5,573 nucleotides of DNA, from positions 1-5,573 of the forward strand of contig JAIKXK010000184.1 in the NCBI GenBank assembly GCA_024684155.1. Reading direction: 5' to 3'. Under the pieces are notes generated by a model, which worked only from the letters and a program-made list of their open reading frames with translations, made no database searches and had not been told where the DNA came from. Origin of the DNA: Lachnospiraceae bacterium (GTDB lineage Bacteria; Bacillota; Clostridia; Lachnospirales; Lachnospiraceae). Shown here piece after piece: positions 1 through 5,573 of the stretch (its first letter is position 1; each line of letters opens with the position of its first letter). The position numbers and the translations under genes were made by a program.

Positions 1-184
1 ATGTGGAATCTCCTCTGAAATGCAGGTCCATATAGGTATCTTCGTCTTTGGCATGTCCCTTGACAGAGTGTACTGTTTCGTTATATGCAGATATATATAA
101 CAATTGAAATACACATGATAAAATAATTCCGATTGCTAGAATAATTAAGATTAAATGAAGTTTCTTCTTTCTCTCCCCAGTCAT
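1..184 (-). CDS. Unrecognised membrane-anchored protein, 5' part only (continues beyond the left edge)
   Basis: I do not recognise this protein. An ATG at 184-182 opens a frame that stays open for 61 codons to the window edge, so only the N-terminus is seen. It starts MTGERKKK, has an uncharged hydrophobic stretch at residues 9-33, and then becomes polar and charged (VHSVKGHAKDEDTYMD, then HFRGDS). The lysine-rich start before the helix predicts an N-terminal anchor or uncleaved signal with the rest outside the cell. Ser23-Cys24 inside the helix is a poor lipobox (Leu precedes Ser), so a lipoprotein is possible but less likely. The start is supported by a GGGGTGA ribosome binding site at 191-197, six bases upstream. 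The gene begins 21 nt after the purD stop with no terminator between, so it is probably in the purD transcript. This does not show a purine role. Confidence 0.75.
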   Translation of the reverse strand, partial: MTGERKKKLHLILIILAIGIILSCVFQLLYISAYNETVHSVKGHAKDEDTYMDLHFRGDST

Positions 185-205
185 ATTCACTCACCCCAAA
201 AATTA

Positions 206-1495
206 TTATGCTTCGTCTATAGCCTTTCCAATGTCGTTTCTCTTGTACTTATTGGCAAAGTCAATCCACTCTGTAGCTTTATATGCCTCTTCTCTAGCTG
301 TCTTCAAATCTGATCCCTTTGCTGTAATACCAAGTACTCGACCACCATTGGTAACGATATCCCCTGCTTCATTAAATGCTGTGCCGGCATGGAAGCAGAA
401 ATAATCTTCATTATCAAATTTATCAAAGCCAGTAATCTTGTATCCTTTTTCATAGGAAACAGGATATCCCTCAGAAGCTAAAACTACGCATACAGCTGCG
501 TTGTCCTCAAATTCAAGTGTTAACTGATCTAGTGTTCCGTCAACGCAAGCTTCCATTACGTCTATTATATCATTTTTCATACGTGGTAGCACTACCTGTG
601 CTTCAGGATCACCAAATCTTGCGTTATATTCTAAAACCTTTGGTCCGTCTTCTGTAAGCATAAGTCCAAAGAAAATAACACCCTTAAACTCTCTGCCTTC
701 AGATTTCATGGCATCAACGGTTTTTTGATAGATGTATTTCTTACAGAATTCATCCACTTCTTTTGTATAGAATGGACTTGGAGAGAAGGTTCCCATACCA
801 CCAGTATTTAAACCAGTATCTCCATCTCCTGCACGTTTATGATCCTGAGCAGATGACATAATCTGAATAGAGTTTCCATCTACAAAAGATAATACAGAAA
901 CCTCTCGTCCTGTCATAAACTCTTCCACTACCATATGATTTCCAGCATCACCGAACTTCTTGTCGGTCATGATTTCTTTTACGCCTTCCTTTGCCTCTTC
1001 CAAGGTGTTGCAAATCAAAACACCCTTTCCAAGAGCAAGACCATCTGCCTTTAATACGATAGGCATCTTAGCTGTCTCTAAGTAAGAAAGAGCATCCTCT
1101 GGATTATCAAAAGTTTCATAGCCTGCAGTTGGAATATCGTACTTTTTCATTAAATCTTTAGAAAAAGCTTTACTTCCTTCCAAAATAGCAGCATTCTTTC
1201 TAGGTCCAAATACTTTTAAGCCTTCCTTTTCAAAGGCATCTACAATACCACCAACCAATGGATCATCCATACCAATAATGGTAAAGTCCACCTGATTGTC
1301 TTTTGCAAAAGCAACCAATTTGTCAAATTCCATGGCACCGATCTTTTCGCAGGAAATTTTCTTTCCCTCTACTTCCATAGATGCAATTCCAGCATTTCCC
1401 GGTGCGCAAATAATCTCCTCTACTCTTGGACTTTTTGCAACAGCCATACAGATTGCATGTTCTCTTCCGCCGCTTCCAACTACTAAAACTTTCAT
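206..1495 (-). CDS. purD: Phosphoribosylamine--glycine ligase (GAR synthetase)
   Basis: PurD is the cytosolic enzyme that joins glycine to 5-phosphoribosylamine using ATP, giving glycinamide ribonucleotide in de novo purine synthesis. At 429 residues it has the usual full length for a monofunctional PurD. The N-terminal domain opens with the hallmark GSGGREHAI (residues 7-15) and contains GMDDPL at 75-80, where many homologues have GPE-x-PL. The ATP-grasp part follows: LKADGLALGKGV (148-159), the EEFMTGREVS segment (191-200), DHKRAGDGDTGLNTGGMG (218-235), and the metal/ATP-binding LEYNARFGDPEAQ (288-300). The C-terminal domain has VLASEGYP (338-345), FHAGT (368-372) and NGGRVLGI (383-390). 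No key motif is missing. The ATG at 1495-1493 is preceded by AAGGAG with a 7-nt spacer. The gene has its own predicted promoter in the divergent gap, and no other pur gene is visible. Confidence 0.98.
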   Translation of the reverse strand: MKVLVVGSGGREHAICMAVAKSPRVEEIICAPGNAGIASMEVEGKKISCEKIGAMEFDKLVAFAKDNQVDFTIIGMDDPLVGGIVDAFEKEGLKVFGPRKNAAILEGSKAFSKDLMKKYDIPTAGYETFDNPEDALSYLETAKMPIVLKADGLALGKGVLICNTLEEAKEGVKEIMTDKKFGDAGNHMVVEEFMTGREVSVLSFVDGNSIQIMSSAQDHKRAGDGDTGLNTGGMGTFSPSPFYTKEVDEFCKKYIYQKTVDAMKSEGREFKGVIFFGLMLTEDGPKVLEYNARFGDPEAQVVLPRMKNDIIDVMEACVDGTLDQLTLEFEDNAAVCVVLASEGYPVSYEKGYKITGFDKFDNEDYFCFHAGTAFNEAGDIVTNGGRVLGITAKGSDLKTAREEAYKATEWIDFANKYKRNDIGKAIDEA

Positions 1496-1502
1496 GAGTA
1501 AT

Positions 1503-1508
1503 CTCCTT
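1503..1508 (-). promoter_or_regulatory. Ribosome binding site of purD
   Basis: On the minus strand the bases read AAGGAG, a near-perfect Shine-Dalgarno sequence, and end 7 nt before the ATG at 1495. This fixes the purD start, which also matches the conserved N-terminus of the family. Confidence 0.9.
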
Positions 1509-1521
1509 AAAAATTATGTTT

Positions 1522-1543
1522 CATATATCTGTCACGATATATA
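1522..1543 (-). promoter_or_regulatory. AT-rich inverted repeat in the purD leader
   Basis: On the minus strand the arms TATATATC and GATATATG flank a six-base loop GTGACA, giving seven Watson-Crick pairs plus a terminal G-U pair. It lies between the predicted purD promoter and its ribosome binding site. It could be a weak leader stem or an operator. It is too small to be a purine riboswitch, and its A/T content means chance formation is plausible. Confidence 0.35.
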
Positions 1544-1569
1544 TGATTTAATCAACCATACATCTTCTA

Positions 1570-1598
1570 ATTATAGATTCCAAGCTCCGTTCGCGCAA
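1570..1598 (-). promoter_or_regulatory. Predicted sigma-A-type promoter of purD
   Basis: Read on the minus strand there is a perfect -10 box TATAAT (1575-1570), and exactly 17 bases upstream a -35 box TTGCGC (1598-1593) that matches the TTG core of the consensus. Transcription would begin near 1563 and give a leader of roughly 65-70 nt before purD. The assignment rests on motif and spacing only. Confidence 0.6.
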
Positions 1599-1610
1599 GC
1601 AGAATCTCTT

Positions 1611-1639
1611 TTGTTTGGATGATTCAGATGTGATAAAAT
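1611..1639 (+). promoter_or_regulatory. Predicted extended -10 promoter of the O-antigen-ligase-like gene
   Basis: TTGTTT (1611-1616) and TAAAAT (1634-1639) are separated by exactly 17 bases. The -10 box is preceded by TGA, making an extended -10 (TGn) element. Transcription would begin near 1646, leaving a leader of only about 24 nt before the ATG at 1670. This promoter is back to back with that of purD; the two -35 boxes are 12 bp apart. Confidence 0.6.
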
Positions 1640-1660
1640 AAAAAAAGATTTTAGAAAAAA

Positions 1661-1667
1661 GAGGAAG
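1661..1667 (+). promoter_or_regulatory. Ribosome binding site of the O-antigen-ligase-like gene
   Basis: GAGGAAG lies just upstream of the ATG at 1670. Counting from the GAGGA core, the spacer is 4 nt, slightly shorter than the usual 5-9 nt. No other start codon with a better site is nearby, so the ATG at 1670 is the best start. Confidence 0.7.
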
Positions 1668-1669
1668 CC

Positions 1670-3142
1670 ATGAGCACAAAAAAGAATCACACACAACGGA
1701 GTTTATTAACATTACCGGCAAGTATATATCTTTTTATTACCCTTACCATCTATCCCTTCTTTATGTTAAATGGATACTTTAATGCCATATACGCAAAGGG
1801 GATATTCCAAATTTACTCAATTCTTATCACAGATGTTATTGCCATTTTGTTTCTAATCATTGAGCATAAGAAAAAGGAAAAAACGAATTCCGGATCCTTT
1901 CCTTTATTAGATTACTCCATATTGGGATTTGCCATAACAGCCGTTATTTCCGGACTACTTTCCCCATTTGGTTCAAATGCATTTTCAGGAGCACAATCTT
2001 GGTATATGGCCGCATTCGAACTAGTTTTATATGCAAGCATATATGCACTGCTTTCCAAACATCTCCCCAGTGAAATCGGCTTATTGACCATATCTTATGT
2101 AGTTTTTGCAATCGTATTTCTTATCGCAGTATTACAGGGATTCCAGTTGGATTTGTTTCAATTAAAATCCGCTCTTTCCTCTGACCAGTGGACATCTCAT
2201 ATTTCCACTGTAGGTAATACCAATATTTACGCCGGATTTTTGTCACTGGTGCTTCCATTTTTAATGCATCAATACATAACTTCAAAACACTCCCACCATC
2301 GCATACTTTTGGGTTTCGATTTGATTCTTGGCTTTATCTCCTTAGTTGTTGCTTCATCTGATGCAGGATATCTTGGCGTAGGTGTTGGCTGTCTTATTAT
2401 ACTTGGATACTACCTATACCACGGAAAACATTTTGAGGAGATCCAAAGACTATTTCAAGCAGTATTTATGATATCCGTTGCCATATTAATTATTGATTTT
2501 GCGTATACCTTTATGGATAATCAATGCATTTCCCTAAGCGGTATTTCTAAATTAATGCAAACCTATCATTTGGAATTTCTCCCCATCAGTTTATGTGTTT
2601 TCTTCTATTTTTTAAGCAAAGCAAAAATACAATTTTCCCTTCGTAAGATTTTTTATTCTTACATAGGAATCATAATTATAACTGCTACCATTGCCTTGAT
2701 TTACAATGTTATAAACTTTTCATTTTCCTGGGGTACCAAACGCGGATACATTTGGTTTGTTGCGATGGATTTATGGAAAAATTTTTCAATCAAAGAAAAG
2801 CTTTTAGGTGTTGGACCAGATTGCTTTGGATTAGCAATAGAGCAGCATACACAATACCTAACATATATTAACGAACACTGGAACGTTTCCATTGCAAATG
2901 CCCATAACGAATGGCTCCAGTACCTTTGTACCATGGGACTTGTAGGACTGTTTTTTTACATAGGCATTATTATAGGTACAATAAAAACCTTCATAAACCG
3001 GCAATCCTCCTCATTATTATGTCTATCATTTTTTGTCGGTTGTATGGGCTATTTTTCACAAGGATTTTTCACCAACCCAAATCCCTTCACAGCAACATAT
3101 CTCGTGATTGCATTGGCCTGTCTCCGATACACTTCCAAATAA
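1670..3142 (+). CDS. O-antigen ligase/polymerase family (WaaL/Wzy-like) polytopic membrane protein
   Basis: This 490-residue integral membrane protein has about 12-14 predicted hydrophobic segments (around 15-35, 46-64, 82-100, 110-128, 136-157, 184-203, 211-228, 230-250, 260-280, 300-316, 328-347, 420-440, 447-465 and 467-487). The diagnostic part is a large loop at about 350-418: GTKRGYIW (355-362), LLGVGPDCF (378-386) and NAHNEWLQYLCTMGLVGL (410-427), the WaaL/Wzy signature. By family knowledge the loop is extracytoplasmic, and His412 and Arg358 are candidates for the functionally important His and Arg. GNTNIYAGFL (182-191) is also typical. Members move or polymerise undecaprenyl-linked glycans at the outer face of the membrane. 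Ligase and polymerase cannot be told apart by sequence, and in a Gram-positive the acceptor is unlikely to be LPS. No glycosyltransferase, flippase or chain-length gene lies beside it. It has its own promoter and terminator and converges on the surface-protein gene. Confidence 0.85.
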   Translation: MSTKKNHTQRSLLTLPASIYLFITLTIYPFFMLNGYFNAIYAKGIFQIYSILITDVIAILFLIIEHKKKEKTNSGSFPLLDYSILGFAITAVISGLLSPFGSNAFSGAQSWYMAAFELVLYASIYALLSKHLPSEIGLLTISYVVFAIVFLIAVLQGFQLDLFQLKSALSSDQWTSHISTVGNTNIYAGFLSLVLPFLMHQYITSKHSHHRILLGFDLILGFISLVVASSDAGYLGVGVGCLIILGYYLYHGKHFEEIQRLFQAVFMISVAILIIDFAYTFMDNQCISLSGISKLMQTYHLEFLPISLCVFFYFLSKAKIQFSLRKIFYSYIGIIIITATIALIYNVINFSFSWGTKRGYIWFVAMDLWKNFSIKEKLLGVGPDCFGLAIEQHTQYLTYINEHWNVSIANAHNEWLQYLCTMGLVGLFFYIGIIIGTIKTFINRQSSSLLCLSFFVGCMGYFSQGFFTNPNPFTATYLVIALACLRYTSK

Positions 3143-3147
3143 TAAAA

Positions 3148-3193
3148 ACAAGGACTTATGCGAATCTTTCGCATAAGTCCCTGTTATTTTTTT
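3148..3193. terminator. Bidirectional intrinsic terminator between converging genes
   Basis: A perfect 13-bp stem (GGACTTATGCGAA at 3152-3164, its complement at 3168-3180) closes a TCT triloop. After one A/C mismatch the stem extends for at least three more pairs on the outside. On the plus strand it is followed by seven T residues (3187-3193), and on the minus strand by five T residues (complement of 3143-3148). It starts about 10 nt after the stop of the plus-strand gene and about 10-20 nt after the stop of the minus-strand gene, so it can end both transcripts. Confidence 0.93.
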
Positions 3194-3201
3194 AGTTTCT
3201 T

Positions 3202-5573
3202 TTATTTTACTTTTACCTTAAAGGTTGCTTTCGCTCCACTTTTCATTGTAACCGTAATCGTTGCTGTACCCTTTTTAACTCCAAGTACAGTTCCGTCTTT
3301 ATTTACTTTCGCAACTTTTTTATTGCTAGATTTATAGCTCTTAACTTCATCATCAGAAGGATACATAGATTTAATCTGAATCTGTAAAGTCTTTTTCACC
3401 TTAACTGTACCGGAAGATTTGCGAAGCTTCACTTTTGGATTCTTCACGGTTATCTTGCAAGATGCTTTAACACCGTTTGATGTTTTTGCTGTAATGGTAA
3501 CCTTACCGCTCTTTTTCGCAGTTACCTTTCCTTTTGAATTTACGGTTGCAATATCATTATCAGAAGAAGACCATGTAATCTTTTCGGTTGCTGTAATGGG
3601 ATTCCGTTCAGCTTCCAACTGCAATGTCTTCTTTGTAAGAATTGTTTCCTTCTGATAATTTAAAGATAGTTTTTTGGTAACAATCTTATTTTTTTGAACA
3701 TAAATCGTACAACTTGCTGTAGCACCGGATTTCATTTTTACAGTAACCTTTGCTTTTCCGGTTTTTGATGTGGATTTCAAAGTGATTTTAGATCCTTTGA
3801 AACTTGCTTTTACTATCTTTTCATTTGATGAAGATACAGAAGCAATCGAATCCTTACTGTAGGTTTTTCTTTCTACTATCAAAGCTGTTGATGTATGTTT
3901 CGTCTGTAATTTTGTACTTGTAGCATTTAACTTTATCGTTGCAACATATACTTCACAAGTTGCTTTCAATCCATTTGATGTCGTAGCTGTAATCGTTGCG
4001 TTTCCACCGGATTTGGCAGTAACCACACCATGGGCGTCAACAGTTGCCACTTTGGTATCATCAGATGCAAAAGATACTGATAAATCATTGGCATTTGCTG
4101 GTGCAATATTTGCAATAAGTTGAGACGTTTTTCCTTTTTCAAGCACCAATTTCTTAGCATTTAACGATACAGAAGAAGGATAAACCGCTGCAGGAGCCGG
4201 TGGTGTTACTACCTGTGGAGTTTGAATTGGTTCGGTTTGTACTGCAGGAGCCGGTGATGTTTCTACCTGTGGAGTTTGGATTGGTTCGGTTTGTACCGGG
4301 GTAGTCTGCAATGTCACACTCATGTTATTGGTTACAGGAGCAAGTTCTCCCAGATTATATCCCTTTCCACCAACATAAAAAGAAACATAATCAGATGCAA
4401 CTTTTCCCATGCCCCAAATGATTGTATTTAAATATCTTGTTGAACACTGATTTTTATTTTTATCATAATATGCGGCATAGTAATCACCGCTTTCATCCTT
4501 TTGAACCGTTACATAAGCACTGTTATTCTTTCTACAAGTATGTTCATCATTATTTGCAAACCTTCCAGAAGAGCCATCCCTGGCAACAACATCATAGGAG
4601 AAGCGGACAAGATTTCCTTCCTCCCATAAAAGTTCAAGGCTATCCACATCGGCCGCGGAAATATTATAACATGTATTTAAATAAGTATTATCTGGACTAG
4701 TAAGAACCGTGTCACCCGATTTCACTCCATTAAATACATATCCTCTTTTAAGAGCGGAACAGCTACTTGAGGAAATCATATAGGAATCTGTACCATCCAC
4801 ATCATATACATTCCATGACAATGATACACTATCAGCATACCCATTAACATAAAGGTCAACTCTTCCATCTGTAGGAGCAGAAATCACAGCATCTCCGCTG
4901 GCAAAAGAAGCTCCTTCGCCGGGATTGAATGCTATATCCTTTTTATCTTTGTAAACTCCAAACAGATTCAAGTCTTGTGTTAAACCGGTAACCGCATCAG
5001 TAATCATATCACCAATTCGCAATACAACTGAAGTCACATCTGAAGTTATTTTTTTCCATCCTACTAAAATCTTATCATCCGGATCTTGGATAGATACATA
5101 GTTATATGACCAATTTACACCGTCATTTTCCACAGAAATACTGTATAAACTATTCAGGCGAATGTTTGATCCCTCCGGTGCAGTGATACTCTGAAACTCT
5201 TCTGATTCGTTTCCTTCATCTAATACAGATTCATCCTGGAATAAACTAACTGTTTTTTTGTTTTTCCATATAGCATAAATCCTATCACCATCTTGAAAGC
5301 TATGATTTCTTGTATCTACATAAGACTCCTCATCATCTTCACATGTATAATACTCTTCTAAACGAGTACTAAGCATAGTACCGCTTCCATCAGCACTTGT
5401 ATTAAAGCTGGTAAGAATCTGATTTCCTTTTTCAAAATCTGATACATTGATTGTCTCGTCAATGCTATATGAATAAATGGAACCGACATTATCATTTGTA
5501 GAAGAGAAATTTGCATTAAAATCCGGATATCCTGATTGATTTTCCTGATAATACACAGAAATAGAATCTGCAT
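3202..5573 (-). CDS. Large surface or secreted protein with InlB-like repeats, Pro-rich linker and four Big_2 domains (5'-truncated)
   Basis: The frame has no stop up to base 5573, reading ADSIS before a GTG at 5556. That GTG has no ribosome binding site and no signal peptide follows it, so the true start lies outside the window. Numbering from the GTG (784 residues to the stop): residues 1 to about 313 look like degenerate Listeria/Bacteroides (InlB B-type) repeats, with unit ends IYAIWK (93-98), LFGVYK (198-203) and LELLWEE (307-313). About 314-412 is a unique, Tyr-rich module. About 413-457 is a Pro/Thr/Gln linker with an 18-residue duplication. Four Ig-like Big_2 domains follow (about 458-539, 540-621, 622-705, 706-784), with the typical ATV-G-VTAKSGG-ATITATTSNG-KATC pattern. 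It ends directly after the last domain, with no LPXTG or other C-terminal anchor. It is probably an adhesin or cell-wall-associated protein; this role is inferred from architecture. Attachment could lie in the missing N-terminus. Confidence 0.9.
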   Translation of the reverse strand, partial: ADSISVYYQENQSGYPDFNANFSSTNDNVGSIYSYSIDETINVSDFEKGNQILTSFNTSADGSGTMLSTRLEEYYTCEDDEESYVDTRNHSFQDGDRIYAIWKNKKTVSLFQDESVLDEGNESEEFQSITAPEGSNIRLNSLYSISVENDGVNWSYNYVSIQDPDDKILVGWKKITSDVTSVVLRIGDMITDAVTGLTQDLNLFGVYKDKKDIAFNPGEGASFASGDAVISAPTDGRVDLYVNGYADSVSLSWNVYDVDGTDSYMISSSSCSALKRGYVFNGVKSGDTVLTSPDNTYLNTCYNISAADVDSLELLWEEGNLVRFSYDVVARDGSSGRFANNDEHTCRKNNSAYVTVQKDESGDYYAAYYDKNKNQCSTRYLNTIIWGMGKVASDYVSFYVGGKGYNLGELAPVTNNMSVTLQTTPVQTEPIQTPQVETSPAPAVQTEPIQTPQVVTPPAPAAVYPSSVSLNAKKLVLEKGKTSQLIANIAPANANDLSVSFASDDTKVATVDAHGVVTAKSGGNATITATTSNGLKATCEVYVATIKLNATSTKLQTKHTSTALIVERKTYSKDSIASVSSSNEKIVKASFKGSKITLKSTSKTGKAKVTVKMKSGATASCTIYVQKNKIVTKKLSLNYQKETILTKKTLQLEAERNPITATEKITWSSSDNDIATVNSKGKVTAKKSGKVTITAKTSNGVKASCKITVKNPKVKLRKSSGTVKVKKTLQIQIKSMYPSDDEVKSYKSSNKKVAKVNKDGTVLGVKKGTATITVTMKSGAKATFKVKVK
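3205..4185 (-). repeat. Four tandem Big_2 Ig-like domains (protein-level repeat)
   Basis: Four units of about 80 residues follow each other without spacers. The first and third are textbook Big_2 (VATVDAHGVVTAKSGG and IATVNSKGKVTAKKSG cores, each ending in TSNG, a Cys, then a V-x-V-type strand). The second is degenerate, lacking the central V-x-A-K-x-x-G turn but keeping KMKSGATASC. The fourth has Phe in place of the Cys near the end (KATFKVKV). DNA identity between units is low, so these are old duplications. Confidence 0.85.
4190..4297. repeat. 54-bp tandem duplication encoding a Pro-rich linker
   Basis: Two adjacent 54-bp units (4190-4243 and 4244-4297) differ at four positions by my alignment, about 93% identity. 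Each encodes 18 residues in frame, VQTEPIQTPQVETSPAPA and VQTEPIQTPQVVTPPAPA on the minus strand. A further short QTTPVQT start upstream resembles the repeat. Because the unit is a multiple of three, gain or loss of copies would lengthen or shorten the linker without a frameshift. Confidence 0.92.
4618..5556 (-). repeat. Degenerate InlB-like repeats in the N-terminal half of the surface protein
   Basis: Three segments each end in an aromatic Leu/Ile-Tyr/Phe-x-x-Trp/Tyr-Lys-like strand spaced about 105-110 residues apart (IYAIWK, LFGVYK, LELLWEE). The expected upstream pieces appear as ILVGWKK and RGYVFNG, like the GYxFxGW core of the Listeria/Bacteroides repeat family. The units are about 105-110 residues long, more than the usual roughly 70-80, and strongly diverged. 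The family assignment is therefore tentative. Confidence 0.45.

Noticed and set aside
1496..1570. Possible purine riboswitch ahead of purD
   Set aside because: The predicted leader is under about 75 nt and holds only one small AT-rich stem. The conserved three-way junction and loop-loop core of purine riboswitches is not seen, and there is no terminator or anti-terminator.
1589..1593. CGAAC core on the minus strand near the purD -35 box, resembling the centre of a Bacillus PurR PurBox
   Set aside because: The A/T-rich flanks of the PurBox are missing (the context is GCGCGAACGG) and there is no second box, so a five-base match is not evidence.
1296..1622. 108-codon open frame on the plus strand overlapping the purD start and the intergenic gap
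   Set aside because: Most of it is the antisense of the conserved purD N-terminus, it has no ribosome binding site, and it would run over both predicted promoters. It is a chance frame.
2911..3195. 94-codon plus-strand frame overlapping the end of the ligase-like gene and the terminator
   Set aside because: It lies in another frame of a well-supported gene, and its end runs through the terminator hairpin and T-tract. No coding evidence.
3205..4185. Repeated DNA in the Big_2 region as a possible mobile element or recombination hot spot
   Set aside because: The similarity is at protein level only, with diverged DNA between units. There are no terminal inverted repeats, target duplications or transposase.
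3419..4700. Open frames on both strands inside the surface-protein gene (plus 3419-3655, minus 3966-4160, plus 4422-4700)
   Set aside because: They are shadows in other frames of the long Big_2 protein gene. None has a convincing ribosome binding site or recognisable protein features.
5358..5573. Minus-strand frame starting with ATG at the very right edge
   Set aside because: It overlaps the surface-protein gene in a different frame and its translation is low in complexity and unlike a known protein. The Big_2 frame is the real one.

Overview
The window is AT-rich, densely coded and ordinary in base composition for a low-GC Firmicute. Strong AGGAGG-type ribosome binding sites, sigma-A-like promoters, a U-tract terminator and a secreted protein with bacterial Ig-like (Big_2) domains all point to a Gram-positive Clostridia member. 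The style of the surface protein and the O-antigen-ligase-like protein makes Lachnospiraceae my best guess. That placement is an inference, because there is no rRNA or other lineage marker here.

Layout: (1) 1-184, minus strand: the first 61 codons of an unrecognised membrane-anchored protein that runs off the left edge. (2) 206-1495, minus: complete purD (GAR synthetase of purine synthesis), 21 nt upstream of that gene and probably co-transcribed with it. (3) 1496-1669: a divergent regulatory gap with two back-to-back sigma-A-like promoters and an AT-rich dyad in the purD leader. (4) 1670-3142, plus: a 490-residue polytopic protein of the O-antigen ligase/polymerase (WaaL/Wzy) family, apparently a single-gene transcription unit. 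(5) 3148-3193: a strong hairpin with T-tracts on both sides, serving as a terminator shared by two converging genes. (6) 3202-5573, minus: a large surface or secreted protein cut by the right edge. It has an acidic N-terminal part with degenerate InlB-like repeats, a proline-rich linker with a recent 54-bp tandem duplication, and four basic Big_2 domains at the C-terminus.

The genes do not form one pathway. purD and its follower are one unit, the ligase-like gene is on its own, and the surface protein is a third unit. The most useful corrections are that the surface protein has no real start in the window (its frame is open to base 5573 and the GTG at 5556 has no ribosome binding site), and that a real truncated gene occupies the left edge. 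I see no mobile element, CRISPR array, tRNA or rRNA, and nothing that amounts to a clearly new system.
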